A stretch of 64,000 nucleotides of DNA. It comes from Pseudonocardiales bacterium. GTDB lineage: Bacteria > Actinomycetota > Actinomycetes > Mycobacteriales > Pseudonocardiaceae. A program made the translations under genes and the position numbers. Numbering within the stretch: the stretch's first letter is position 1; each line of letters starts with the position of its first letter. This document shows, piece after piece, positions 55,074-64,000 of the stretch. The stretch spans positions 1 through 64,000 of the forward strand of contig JAFAWY010000014.1 of the NCBI GenBank assembly GCA_019241525.1. Reading direction: 5' to 3'. The notes under the pieces were generated by a model. The model was not told the DNA's origin. It saw nothing but the letters and a program-made list of their open reading frames with translations, and searched no databases.

Positions 55074-56291
55074 ATGGCTGGCAGGGGTCGGCCGGGTTCG
55101 GCGCCGCAGACGGAAAAGCGGGAATGGTTTGCTCGGTTGATTGCTCAGGGTGTCAGTAGCTCGCAGGCTTGTCGGATCGTCGGGGTGAACCGGAGAACGG
55201 GGAAACGTTGGCGACACGGGCGAACAATCACCAGTTCCACCGGCAAGCGGCGGCACTATCCGCCGGTGATCAATGTCGGGAAGCGGGAGATCTCGTCGCG
55301 GTTTCTGTCCGAGGACGAGCGGGTGCGCATCGGGGATCTGCATCGGGCCGGCCACGGCGTGCGGGAGATCGCCGCAGAGATCGGCCGCAATGCTTCGACG
55401 ATCAGTCGGGAGCTGCGCCACAACCGCGACTTGGCCAGCGGCTCGTACCGGCCGTTTACGGCGCAGCGCATGGCGGTGGAACGTCGAGCGCGTCCTGGGC
55501 GGGGCAAGCTGATCCGGGACTTGCAGCTGCGCGGTTTTGTCGCCGAGCGGTTGACCAAGCGCTGGAGCCCGGAACAGATCGCCCACGCGCTGCGCATGCA
55601 GTTCCCCGACCAACCCGACCGTCACCTCGCCGCGGAAACGATCTACCAGGCGGTCTACCGCCCGGAGCTGGGTGGGCTAGGTCGCACGCTGCCCACGGCG
55701 CTGCGCACCGGACGGCGCCGCCGCAAGCCGCATCGGCGCCCGGACGCCCGCCGCGCCGGCCGGCTGGTGGACATGGCGATGATCGGCCAGCGCCCGCCCG
55801 AGGTCGCCGACCGCACCCAGCCGGGGCATTGGCAGGGTGACCTGATCACCGGCGAGAGCAACCGCTCGGCGATCGGCACCGTTGTGGAACGCAGCTCGCG
55901 GTTCACCGTCTTGCTGTACCTGCCCGGGCGACATACCGCCGAGGCGGTCCGCGACGCCCTGGTGCAGGCCTTGGAGCAGCTGCCGCCGCGGCTGCGTCGT
56001 TCGCTGACCTGGGATCAGGGTTCGGAGATGGCGCGACACGCCGAGATCACGCAGATCCTGGGGATGCCGGTGTTTTTCTGCGACAAGGCCAGCCCGTGGC
56101 AGCGGCCCAGCAACGAAAACACCAACGGGCTGCTGCGCCAGTACTTCCCTAAGGGCACTGACCTGCGCGTACACCAACCAGAAGATCTGGCTGTGGTGGC
56201 CGCTGAGCTCAACGACCGACCCCGCAAGACGCTGGGCTGGTCGGCTCCGACCGATCAGCTCGAGGCGTTCCTCCGCGTCGGAGCCGACTGA
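55074..56291 (+). mobile_element. IS30-family transposase
   Basis: 405 residues, intact. N-terminal HTH (RLIAQGVSSSQACRIVGVNR), second HTH (GHGVREIAAEIGRNASTISREL) and a DDE domain: GHWQGDLITGESNRSAIGT (Asp), LTWDQGSEMARHAEI (Asp), FCDKASPWQRPSNENTNGLL (Glu in SNENTNG), then FPKGTDL and LNDRPRKTLGW. Terminal inverted repeats were not found by eye. Adjacent to the IS110 copy; both sit in a mobile-element hot spot. Confidence 0.93.
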
Positions 56292-56323
56292 CCCAGCAGC
56301 GACGGCGCTGCCAGGATGGGCGC

Positions 56324-56989
56324 ATGGCGAACATGCGTCGGCGCAGCCCGCAACCACCACCAGGGATGCCGCAAATCGAGTTCAAGCCGGGGCTCGCCAA
56401 CGAGATGCTGCGCGAGCTGGCGCCACTGCTGGCCGAAGAAGGCATCGACGTCGACAACATCGACATCCCCGACCTCGACACCTTGCAACACGCGCTCAAC
56501 CGCGCGGTCGAACGTCGCAACCTGGAGTTGTTCAGCCCGCTCGGCCAAACGCGCGACATCGCATTGGTCACGCTACGGCTGGTCGTGGAGGCCATCCTCG
56601 ACGGCGACACCCTCCTCGCCGCCACGCTGCTCGACCAGGTGCAACCCGAGTCGCCGGACAACTCGACTGCCACCGTCGCCAGCTGCATCGGCATCGCCCT
56701 AGGACTGCTCGATCACTGGATGAGCGGGCAAACCCGCAACGCACCCACCCAGCTCGACCACCACACCACCCTGCCCGCCGGGCACTGGCGCGGGGAACGC
56801 GCCGCGACCGACATCCTCATCCTCGCCCGCAAAAGACGAGCATTCCGCTCGTTGGACAAACTGCTCACCCGCCAAGGCGGGCCACAAGTACTGGCCGGCT
56901 CCGCACTCGCCCTCGCCGCCGCTACCCACACCTGGGCTCAGCGCAGCGACACATCCCACGCAAAGCTCACCCCGACCATCATCCGCTGA
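56324..56989 (+). CDS. hypothetical helical protein
   Basis: 221 residues starting MANMRRRSPQPPPGMPQIEF. Middle: LANEMLRELAPLLAEEGIDV, DTLQHALNRAVERRNLELF and LRLVVEAILDGDTLLAATLL. Later: SFRSLDKLLTRQGG-like helices. Soluble, no recognised domain. It follows the IS30 gene by 32 bp and may have been carried or truncated with it. Confidence 0.55.
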   Translation: MANMRRRSPQPPPGMPQIEFKPGLANEMLRELAPLLAEEGIDVDNIDIPDLDTLQHALNRAVERRNLELFSPLGQTRDIALVTLRLVVEAILDGDTLLAATLLDQVQPESPDNSTATVASCIGIALGLLDHWMSGQTRNAPTQLDHHTTLPAGHWRGERAATDILILARKRRAFRSLDKLLTRQGGPQVLAGSALALAAATHTWAQRSDTSHAKLTPTIIR

Positions 56990-57092
56990 TCCCCGACTAC
57001 GCTCACGAGTCAGCAACAGTCGCTTGCGTTGCGACGATGCCTGGAATCCGCCCACACAAGAGGCTCACGTGGCGGTTCACGTTGCGTTCCGG

Positions 57093-58283
57093 TCAGGGCA
57101 GAACGGTTGCGCCGCGCCACAGCTGCGCGCTGGCGAGCTCCGCCCCATGGACCAGGCTTGCCAGCTTGGCCCAGGCCAGCTGCGGGGACACCGCCAGGAA
57201 AGAGGCGAATGAAGCGAATCCACAGTCGGTGCCGGCCAAGACGCGTTCCCGGCCGACCAGCGAGGCGTAGCGGGTGATGCGCTCGGCGATCAGCTCCGGA
57301 TGTTCGATGTAGTTGCTGGAGGTGTCGATTACACCGGGGACGAGCAGCTTTTCGTCCGGCACGCGAACTTGCTCGAACACTTTCCATTCGTGGGCGTGGC
57401 GCTGGTTGGCGGCCTCGAAGACCAGACCGTTCGGGCGTAGCCGCAAGATGATGTCGATGATGTCGCGCAGCTCAACATCGCGGTGATGCGGGCCCTGGTA
57501 GTTGCCGTAACACAGGTGCACCCGCACCTGCTCGGGATCGATATCGCGGACAGCGTGGTTGATCGCCTCGACATGCACCTCGGCGCGCTCCTGGAAATGG
57601 GGCAGCGGCAGATGCGCGTAGAGGATGTGGCGTCCCATGGCCAGGTCCGGTGCGTCGATTTGCAGCACGAACCCGGCCGCCACGATCGCTTCATACTCAG
57701 CGCGCATCGCCTCGGCCAAGGCGAACAAGTAGTCATCGCCGTTCGGGTAGTAGGTGTTTGGTAGGTAGAGTGCGATCACGCCAGGGGAGGCCGCGGTGAG
57801 AAACGGCTCCACTGCCGCATGCCCCTCGTGTTGGTTGTGCTCGGCGATGGCCGCGCGGAAGGTCGCCATGTCCGTGTGAAGCTCGTCGTATCCGGTGTAA
57901 CTAACTGGACCTGTGCAGGTCGGGGTGGCAGTGGTCAGCCCGGCCAGCGAGCTTTCGGCCATGCCGGGGTAGTCGTCGAGGTCGGCGATGCTCAAGCCAC
58001 CGCCTTCTGGCACCTCAGCTTCCTCGAATCCGGACAGCCGATCCTTCACGTAGGTCGCATAGCCGATCTTGCTCATTTCGCCATCACTGATCATGTCCAG
58101 GCCACAGCTCAGCTGCAATCCGACGACGCCGTTGACTGCCGCGCTGATCTGAGCGGGAAGCCGTGCGGCCGCATCCTTGATCAAGGTCTTGTTCTCTCGG
58201 CTCAGGATGGCGTCAGTCAGCTCAGGGGGCCGGGGAAGACTGCCGGCGTGGGTGGTCAGGACGCGTTCGGTGCTGCGCTTCAT
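57093..58283 (-). CDS. MetE C-terminal-like cobalamin-independent methyltransferase
   Basis: 396-residue single barrel related to the C-terminal catalytic half of MetE and to epoxyalkane:coenzyme M transferase. LTTHAGSLPRPPELTDAI at the start, QLSCGLDMISDGEMSK, VLQIDAPDLAMG, VHLCYGNYQGPHH (zinc-site His/Cys) and GRERVLAGTDCGFASFA (zinc-site Cys) are present. The thiol or methyl donor is unknown. It diverges from the phosphonate-type operon across a 14-bp palindrome, suggesting common control. Confidence 0.85.
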   Translation of the reverse strand: MKRSTERVLTTHAGSLPRPPELTDAILSRENKTLIKDAAARLPAQISAAVNGVVGLQLSCGLDMISDGEMSKIGYATYVKDRLSGFEEAEVPEGGGLSIADLDDYPGMAESSLAGLTTATPTCTGPVSYTGYDELHTDMATFRAAIAEHNQHEGHAAVEPFLTAASPGVIALYLPNTYYPNGDDYLFALAEAMRAEYEAIVAAGFVLQIDAPDLAMGRHILYAHLPLPHFQERAEVHVEAINHAVRDIDPEQVRVHLCYGNYQGPHHRDVELRDIIDIILRLRPNGLVFEAANQRHAHEWKVFEQVRVPDEKLLVPGVIDTSSNYIEHPELIAERITRYASLVGRERVLAGTDCGFASFASFLAVSPQLAWAKLASLVHGAELASAQLWRGATVLP

Positions 58284-58398
58284 CGGGATCGACTCCTGAG
58301 CCGGATAGCAATCTTGTCAACCGCCAGCAACGGCGCGGTATAGCCACACAAGGTACGACCTGGGTGGAGTTCGTTACCGAACAGAAGGTGAACTTTGA

Positions 58399-58412
58399 AA
58401 CGAAATTTCGTT
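58399..58412. promoter_or_regulatory. 14-bp perfect palindrome, likely operator
   Basis: AACGAAATTTCGTT in the 210-base divergent gap between the MetE-like gene and the PhyH/HD operon. A dimeric repressor such as a GntR or LacI family protein would fit. No regulator gene is adjacent. Confidence 0.6.
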
Positions 58413-58493
58413 ACATATGTTTGCTAGCCCTTGAACATCGTTTTCCTTCTGGTCTAACCTCAGCTTGACCCAAGACGACGCTGGGAGCGGTAG

Positions 58494-59297
58494 ATGGCGA
58501 TGACGGCCGGGTCAACGCAGAAGCCCGATCCGACGGCGGAGATCGACCTCGATGCTTTCGTCCGCGATGGCTTCGTAGGCGTTCCCAACTTCCTGAGTGG
58601 TGCCGGCCTGGAACAGCTGCGGACGTGGGTATGCGAGATCGAAGCGTGGCCACCGGGAGAAGGAACCTGGTTCCAACACGACGAGCTGGGGGAGCGCGGG
58701 GTCGTGCGCACGCGCACGGAGAACTTCTCCCCGCATCATGCCGGACTGCGCCAAATGCTGACTACTGGTGCTTTGCCACAGATGGCAGGTCGGCTGCTCG
58801 GTGAACCAGCGGTTCTCTACAAAGAGAAGGTCAACTACAAATACCCCGGAGGCGCCGCGTTCGCTCCACACCAGGATGCGCCCGCCTATCCGCAGGTGCC
58901 GGTGACTGTGAGTTGTCTTCTTGCGGTGGACGACGCCACCACCGAGAACGGTTGTCTTGAGTTGGTTGCTGGACGACATCATGCGCTGCTTCCGACCAAC
59001 GGTGAAGGATGCATTCCTGCGGATGTCGCAGAACGCCTGAGCTGGGTGGCCATGCCGGTCCCGGCCGGCTCGTTGCTGTGGTTCCACGGTCACACCCCGC
59101 ACCGCAGCGGACCGAACCGCTCACCCCACCCCCGCAGAGCTTTGTATCTGACCTACAACGCGGCGGCACTGGGAGACCTTCGAGAGGCCTATTACGCCCA
59201 TAAGCGCGCCACGTTCGCCAAAATGAGCGCCGCGAACGCCGGCCGGATCAGCCTGATCGGACATTTCCAAGGCACCACACCCCCTGGCGATGCGTGA
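58494..59297 (+). CDS. PhyH-type 2-oxoglutarate dioxygenase (PhnY/TmpA-like)
   Basis: 267 residues. Iron ligands His126-x-Asp128 (FAPHQDAPAYPQ) and His203 (HTPHRSGPN), with Arg in HPRRALYLTYN for 2-oxoglutarate and TENGCLELVAGRHH. The GGAAFAPHQDA pattern resembles PhnY-type enzymes that hydroxylate C1 of 2-aminoethylphosphonate or its trimethyl form. The stop overlaps the next start, so it is coupled to the HD oxygenase, the usual second enzyme of that pathway. Confidence 0.85.
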   Translation: MAMTAGSTQKPDPTAEIDLDAFVRDGFVGVPNFLSGAGLEQLRTWVCEIEAWPPGEGTWFQHDELGERGVVRTRTENFSPHHAGLRQMLTTGALPQMAGRLLGEPAVLYKEKVNYKYPGGAAFAPHQDAPAYPQVPVTVSCLLAVDDATTENGCLELVAGRHHALLPTNGEGCIPADVAERLSWVAMPVPAGSLLWFHGHTPHRSGPNRSPHPRRALYLTYNAAALGDLREAYYAHKRATFAKMSAANAGRISLIGHFQGTTPPGDA

Positions 59298-59899
59298 TGG
59301 GGGCACCAAGCTGGCTCGACGCACGGCCGGACACCCCTGCGGCGGTCGTCGATCTGCTGTTCGACCTGTACGCCCGCCGCGGGGGCACTTACTACGATGA
59401 AACCGTCACGCAGACCGAACATGCGCTGCAGACCGCAGCGCTTGCCCGGCAACACGGGGCGAGCACCGAGCTCGAAGTTGCGGCCTTATTGCACGACATC
59501 GGGCACCTCCTGGTCGACGAACACGCCGCAGCCGAGGGATTCCTCGATCAGGACCTGCACCACGAACGTCTCGGTGCCCGCCTGCTCAAGCAGTGGTTGC
59601 CACCTGCGGTCACCGAGCCGATCTGGTTACACGTGACGGCCAAGCGCTACCTCGTATCAACCGACCCCACCTACACACGCGCGCTGTCACAAGCATCAAC
59701 CCGCAGCCTCGCCGTGCAGGGCGGTCCACTGAGCGGCCCTGAACGCGAAGCGTTTGCCCAATCCCGCTACGCCGAGGATGCCTGCCGACTCAGACGCTGG
59801 GACGACGCGGCGAAAGCGCCGCATGCGATCACCGACGACTTCGAATACTACCGACGCACGGTCGAGTCACTCGTCAAAGCCGCCGGACCGGCCCGATGA
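59294..59899 (+). CDS. PhnZ/TmpB-type HD-domain C-P bond oxygenase
   Basis: 201 residues. Mixed-valent diiron HD oxygenases cleave 1-hydroxy-2-aminoethylphosphonates to glycine (PhnZ) or glycine betaine (TmpB) plus phosphate. Key residues match PhnZ spacing: Tyr33, Glu36 (gating pair Tyr24/Glu27), His43 (His34), His67-Asp68 (His58-Asp59) and LHVTAKRYL. Start is GTG 59294 or ATG 59297, overlapping the dioxygenase stop. Substrate methylation state cannot be told. Confidence 0.87.
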   Translation: MMGAPSWLDARPDTPAAVVDLLFDLYARRGGTYYDETVTQTEHALQTAALARQHGASTELEVAALLHDIGHLLVDEHAAAEGFLDQDLHHERLGARLLKQWLPPAVTEPIWLHVTAKRYLVSTDPTYTRALSQASTRSLAVQGGPLSGPEREAFAQSRYAEDACRLRRWDDAAKAPHAITDDFEYYRRTVESLVKAAGPAR

Positions 59900-60711
59900 G
59901 TGCCATGACGATGCTCGCTGTCGGCGACATCGTGGGCGCCGAGGCCGCCGCCTGGCTCGCCCAACGCCTACCGATCCTGCGTGACCAATATGAGATCGAC
60001 TGGGTGATGGTCAATGCCGAGAACTGCTCAGTCACCGGCAGCTCGCCCATAGACGGGTTCGGGATGACCACTGAAGTCGTCGACATGCTTCTCACCGCAG
60101 GCGTGGACGCGATCACCGGAGGCAACCACTCCTGGGACGGTCCCGACGTCGACAAAGTACTCGCCTACCCACAAGTGGTCCGCCCGATCAACGTGTCAGA
60201 AGCGCGCGGACAAGGCCTTGTGACGCTCGACGGCGCAGGTCGGACGCTGACGGTAATCAACATGCTTAGCCCAACCGCCGCCCTGCCCGGTATGCGCGCA
60301 CCGCAGCCTAAGCCGTTGTGGCCGTCCTGGACCGAACTTGCCGCCAGCACCTCACTACCCGGCGCAATCGTCGTTGACCTGCATGGAGAGTCTCCATGGG
60401 AAAAGGCATCATTCGCGACCGCGCTCGATGGCCGTGTCAGCGCCGTGCTGGGAACGCATACCCACGATGCATCCCTTCGTGGACACATCCTCCCAGCAGG
60501 TACCGGCTACATCGCTGATCTGGGAATGACCGGCAGACTCGGTTTCAGTGGCGGAGGCTTCGACCCCGCGTACTTCGCCGCCCAGCTGCGCGGAGACAAC
60601 CCCCACAAGCTCCCGGCCTACCGTCTGGCAACCGGACGCATGACCCTCGGCGCGCTGTTACTGCGACTGGACGCGTCCGGCCACACCAAGGCCATCACCC
60701 GAGTCAGTTAA
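59896..60711 (+). CDS. YmdB-like metallophosphoesterase
   Basis: 271 residues, calcineurin-like fold. Metal ligands: Asp in AVGDIVGAEA, Asn in MVNAENCSVTG, GGNHSWDG, VVDLHGESPWEK and GTHTHDAS. Similar to the TIGR00282/YmdB group. ATG overlaps the HD gene stop (ATGA). Third gene of the operon; perhaps removes phosphate from a phosphonate ester or a cyclic intermediate, which is an inference. Confidence 0.85.
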   Translation: MSAMTMLAVGDIVGAEAAAWLAQRLPILRDQYEIDWVMVNAENCSVTGSSPIDGFGMTTEVVDMLLTAGVDAITGGNHSWDGPDVDKVLAYPQVVRPINVSEARGQGLVTLDGAGRTLTVINMLSPTAALPGMRAPQPKPLWPSWTELAASTSLPGAIVVDLHGESPWEKASFATALDGRVSAVLGTHTHDASLRGHILPAGTGYIADLGMTGRLGFSGGGFDPAYFAAQLRGDNPHKLPAYRLATGRMTLGALLLRLDASGHTKAITRVS

Positions 60712-60781
60712 GCCGCGCGTAACGGCATCGCGAGGCCCCCTCCTGCCCCCCGACAAGTTCTTGACCAGCATCGTTTGTTTG

Positions 60782-61930
60782 TTAGTCGAGGTAGTCGCGA
60801 AGCGACTGGGAGCGGGAGGGGTGGCGCAGTTTGGACATCGTCTTGGATTCGATTTGCCGGATGCGTTCTCGGGTGACTCCGTGGACGTGGCTGATTTCCT
60901 CAAGCGTGTGCGGTCGGCCATCGATGAGCCCATACCTCAGCTGGACAATGCTGGCCTCTCGCGCTGAGAGCGTGGCTAGTACCAAGCGCAGCTCATCCTG
61001 GAGCAGGGTGAACGAGACCGCCTCCATCGCGACCACGGCCTGAGAGTCTTCGATGAAATCGCCCAGCTGCGAGTCGCCCTCGTCGCCAATGGTCTGGTCC
61101 AGCGACAGGGGCTCCCGAACATACTGCTGGAGTTCCAGCACCTTGCCCGGGGTGATGTTCATCTCGTTGGCCAACTCCTCGGCAGTGGGCTGGCGGCCGA
61201 GGTCTTGGAGCAACTCGCGCTGGATTCGGCCCAGAGCGTTGATTACCTCGCCGACGTGCACCGGGATCCGGATGATGCGGCCCTGTTCGGCCATTGCTCG
61301 GGTGAGGGCTTGCCGGATCCACCAGCTGGCATAGGTGGAGAACTTGTAACCCTTGGTGTAATCGAACTTCTCCACCGCCCGGATCAGGCCGAAGCTGCCT
61401 TCTTGGATCAGATCCAAGAAGGCCATCCCGCGGCCGGTATAGCGCTTGGCCAGCGATACGACCAGCCGCAGGTTGGCCTCCACCAGGTGGTTTTTGGCGC
61501 GCTGGCCGTCGCGGACGACCACGCGCAGATCCCAGCGCAGCCGCGGGGACAACTTCTCGGTCATGTCCTGAGCTCGCCTCAGCCGCTCGGCGGCATAAAG
61601 CCCGGCCTCGATGCGCTTGGCCAGGTCCACCTCCTGCTCGGCGGTAAGCAAGGCCACCCTGCTGATCTGCTTGAGATACACCCGTACCGAATCGGCCGAG
61701 ATGGCGTGCTCGGCGTCTTTGCGGGCTTGGCGCAACACCCGGGACTCCTCGTCCCAGACAACTTCCCCGGACTGCTCGCCTGCACCCACCGACTCGGCAG
61801 AATCCTCGTCGCTGTCCCTGCCACGCAGGACGTTGTCATCCGGCAGATCAAGTGACACTGGACTTGGTTTGCCGCGCTCGGCTTCCTCCTCGACTGGCAC
61901 CGTTTGCCTCGGTTTGGGCGCCTTGGTCAC
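60782..61930 (-). CDS. RNA polymerase sigma-70 factor, group 1/2 (HrdB/SigA-like)
   Basis: 382 residues from GTG 61930. Region 1.2 ([20 protein letters not shown]), region 2 ([40 protein letters not shown]), region 3 ([20 protein letters not shown]) and region 4.2 ([20 protein letters not shown]) are complete. Compared with principal SigA, region 2.3-2.4 reads QEGSFGLI and [10 protein letters not shown] instead of QEGNLGLI and ADQARTIRIP, and the N-terminus is short. Probably a SigB-like paralogue, although principal sigma is not excluded. Confidence 0.88.
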   Translation of the reverse strand: MTKAPKPRQTVPVEEEAERGKPSPVSLDLPDDNVLRGRDSDEDSAESVGAGEQSGEVVWDEESRVLRQARKDAEHAISADSVRVYLKQISRVALLTAEQEVDLAKRIEAGLYAAERLRRAQDMTEKLSPRLRWDLRVVVRDGQRAKNHLVEANLRLVVSLAKRYTGRGMAFLDLIQEGSFGLIRAVEKFDYTKGYKFSTYASWWIRQALTRAMAEQGRIIRIPVHVGEVINALGRIQRELLQDLGRQPTAEELANEMNITPGKVLELQQYVREPLSLDQTIGDEGDSQLGDFIEDSQAVVAMEAVSFTLLQDELRLVLATLSAREASIVQLRYGLIDGRPHTLEEISHVHGVTRERIRQIESKTMSKLRHPSRSQSLRDYLD

Positions 61931-62589
61931 TCGGTGGCCTTCGCGGGATGCGCGGCGATGATCACTATCCTCAACTCCTCGACCCGGTTCCGGCGATACC
62001 GAATTTCTGGTGGCAACCTCACCGAGCGCTCGATGCGGGCAGTACAAATCCGGCGCCTTCAGAATTCCGGTGCTACCCGGGTACCACTGGACTGTACGGG
62101 AACCGAACACTGCCGACAGGCCCAACCGTGCTTGCCGAATCCCCGAGCCACGCAACCAGCAGTTTTTTAGACCGCCATGCAGGAGAAACCCGTCACCGCC
62201 CCGGTCGTGCTGCGCCGAGCCAACGCTCTAAGCGGGTCCTCGCGCTGACGACCAAGCGTGCAGATGCAGCTGACGTCCACTATCGACAGTCACCGTGGTT
62301 GAAGGGAAACCGCAGCGACCGCATCGCCGCCTCGTCGCGCTGAATGATCGGCTGCTGGAGCTTGGCCGCTTCGCGATTGCCATCGTGATGGAACAGATTC
62401 CGGGATGGTCGAGTCCTTGGCCTCACGTCAGTGAGGCCCGACGCCACCCGGCGCGTGTCTTGTCGCTCAGCCGCGTGGAACAACCCGTTATCCTGGCCAT
62501 GCGGTGTTACAGGATCAGTCAAGGTACGCCTTTCCTTGGTTCGCGGTTTGGTGCTATGCCTGGTGGCCGCACCACTCACTCCGGCGCGT
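61931..62589. other. intergenic, no gene seen
   Basis: About 650 bases upstream of the sigma gene with only chance frames. It may hold the sigma promoter. Confidence 0.4.
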
Positions 62590-62752
62590 TACACACCGTC
62601 TCGAAAGCGATTGCGGGCAGCGCTTCGGTCAGCTCCCGCATCGCGGCGATCGCTGGTACTTCTCCCACGGCAGCGCGCGCTCCCCGGGCCTGCTCGATGT
62701 CTGCCCACAACTTCTCCACGTAGTCATGGAGATCTGGCGGGCGTCTTCACTC
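62590..62752 (-). pseudogene. possible small helical protein, frameshifted
   Basis: From ATG 62752 the frame gives MSEDARQ, then, one base shifted, DLHDYVEKLWADIEQARGAR, GEVPAIAAMRELTEALPAIA and FETVCNAPE before TGA. The joined sequence is helical and protein-like, but it needs a frameshift, so it is either decayed or a sequence error. Confidence 0.35.
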
Positions 62753-62954
62753 ATTGTTCGCAGAGGTGGCCAGCAGGCTGATGCAAGTACGCCAGCCAGG
62801 CTCTGCGCCGACTGGCCTGCCAGCACGGTCAACAGGCCCCAAGAAGGTCCAGGGTAGCGGGTGACCATCCGAGCCCAGCACTCACCGTGGGTCAGAAACC
62901 GGCGGCCCTGTCATCACCAGCGATGCTCCTCGACGTCCATGATCTTCAGGATGA

Positions 62955-63377
62955 TCACCAATCGTGAAAGCTGACCGTTGCAGCGTCGGATCCCGCTAGA
63001 AGGCTGGCTTGGGCGTCCCGGACACGGTTTTGCAGTGAGCGGTACTCCTCGTTACCCGTCAGCCTCGTTTTCACCTTGAGTTCGAACATAGCTGGGGTTC
63101 GCCACGGTGATACCCAGTTACGGTTGACCTCGTCGGTGGCTTCTTGCTTGATCACGGCCATTCGCTCGCGCAGTTTCGTCACCTCGTGCTGCAGAGCATC
63201 CAGGCTGCTCTGGATGTTTGCACCATCTTGGTCGGGTGGCGCGGTGCTGTCGTGTGCCTGGTGAGGGTAAGCGCTGTGGTCGTGTCGGTCGTCCTCAGGT
63301 GTTTTCTGGGCAGGTGTGGTGGCAGCTTGTTCGTCGAGTAACTGTTGTCGGGTCTTGATTCTGTCGCCCATGGTCAT
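62955..63377 (-). CDS. hypothetical protein with coiled coil
   Basis: 140 residues from ATG 63377 (AAGGA eight bases upstream). MTMGDRIKTRQQLLDEQAAT, an acidic His-rich linker (DDRHDHSAYPHQAHD), a coiled coil (SSLDALQHEVTKLRERMAVI) and NWVSPWRTPAMFELKVKTRL. No recognised family. Confidence 0.6.
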   Translation of the reverse strand: MTMGDRIKTRQQLLDEQAATTPAQKTPEDDRHDHSAYPHQAHDSTAPPDQDGANIQSSLDALQHEVTKLRERMAVIKQEATDEVNRNWVSPWRTPAMFELKVKTRLTGNEEYRSLQNRVRDAQASLLAGSDAATVSFHDW

Positions 63378-63568
63378 GTGGGTGGTCCTTCCGATCGGGG
63401 GTGGGCGGAGATCACGGCAGTCGGCTGGCCAGGTGCGCCGACGGGACAGTGACATCGGCGGCCGACGACGCTGGAGGAGCCGTCCCGGCCCGGTCGGGGC
63501 ATGGCGTCCGGGGCCGCCATTGTTGTTGTCCGGGGACGCCTTGGCTTCTACCGTAGGGCCCCACCGGC

Positions 63569-63982
63569 TCAGACACGGGGCGCAGAGTGGTTGCCAACAG
63601 CAGCGGTGATGTCAGGATCGTGGCCCTCAGCCGCCGTCGTGAGCGCCCGTTCAGCGGTGATTTCCTCAGTGTCGAGTGGGATCAGGAGCAAATCGATCCG
63701 CTGGTCATCGGTGCCGACGATCCGGACCAGGTGAACACTTGAGATCCGGAACCAGTCCACGGCAATCTTTCCGCCGCTGCCGGGCAGGATTCGGCGAGGA
63801 GTGTTGTCCCATCCGGCCATGTTCAGCGCGATGCGACGGACCGGCACTCCGACTGCCTCGATTAGTGCGGTGAGCTCGATGGCGGGATCTGTCGACCGTG
63901 GCCACCATGCACCGTCGAGCGCACCTCTGGAGCAACCCTTCGGCTTGAGGCTCAGGCGTGCCGAGCGATCGCGGGCGCTCAC
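63569..63982 (-). CDS. DUF5994 protein
   Basis: 137 residues. RLSLKPKGCSRGALDGAWWP followed by ELTALIEAVG, RRIALNMAGWDNTPRRI and IVGTDDQRIDLLLIPLDT is the DUF5994 pattern common in actinobacteria. Function unknown. Confidence 0.82.
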   Translation of the reverse strand: MSARDRSARLSLKPKGCSRGALDGAWWPRSTDPAIELTALIEAVGVPVRRIALNMAGWDNTPRRILPGSGGKIAVDWFRISSVHLVRIVGTDDQRIDLLLIPLDTEEITAERALTTAAEGHDPDITAAVGNHSAPRV

Positions 63983-64000
63983 GCTGGGTGCATCGCTCTG

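Overview
The window is GC-rich, densely coded DNA with frequent GTG starts and 1 to 4 bp stop/start overlaps. It carries the prfB-ftsE-ftsX-smpB-ssrA block, an F420-type (LLM) oxidoreductase, an MshC-like ligase, a subtilisin-inhibitor-like protein, tricorn protease and an NB-ARC/TPR regulator. Together these point to an actinomycete, probably of the Pseudonocardiales type; the genus cannot be fixed from the sequence.

Layout. 0-1 kb: the 3' end of a serine recombinase runs antisense into tmRNA. 1-7.5 kb: conserved core (amidohydrolase, smpB, ftsX, ftsE, prfB, PadR regulator, LLM oxidoreductase, DUF309). 7.5-17 kb: MshC-like ligase, SixA phosphatase, beta-helix lipoprotein, VOC protein, a MacAB-like ABC exporter, and an M4 peptidase paired with an emfourin-type inhibitor. 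17.2-19.2 kb: a tight methyltransferase / CDGSH protein / haem-oxygenase-like oxidase operon. 19.2-24.1 kb: the standout locus, a minus-strand grdE-grdB-grdC-trx-grdA operon of the glycine/sarcosine/betaine reductase type. In both grdA and grdB an in-frame TGA sits exactly where this family has selenocysteine, and a SECIS-like hairpin follows the grdB TGA. 24.3-28 kb: an SSI-type protease inhibitor followed by tricorn protease. 28-38 kb: lipoprotein, a glycine-rich small peptide, a Gfo/Idh plus triosephosphate-isomerase-like pair, cupin, manganese catalase and several lineage-specific small proteins.

38.6-48.6 kb is a worn accessory region. It holds a HicB with a decayed HicA, a decayed arsenate reductase, an intact ArsP-type permease, DUF305, a broken DUF6153-like gene, a CadD transporter, a DUF2249-cupin protein, a 50-residue His/Trp/Asp-rich peptide, MscL, two integrase remnants each abutting a 37-bp tRNA-3'-end repeat, and a 122-bp direct repeat. 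49-57 kb: a large STAND/TPR protein with eleven near-perfect 120-bp repeats, then IS110 (frameshifted) and IS30.

57-60.7 kb: a MetE-like methyltransferase gene diverges from a three-gene operon (PhyH dioxygenase, PhnZ-type HD oxygenase, YmdB-like phosphoesterase) across a 14-bp perfect palindrome. This looks like organophosphonate use. The window ends with a group 1/2 sigma factor and two small proteins.

Working together (inference): PhnY/PhnZ- or TmpA/TmpB-type enzymes release glycine or glycine betaine plus phosphate, and Grd complexes reduce glycine, sarcosine or betaine. The two islands could therefore feed one another, although they lie about 34 kb apart and nothing here proves a link.
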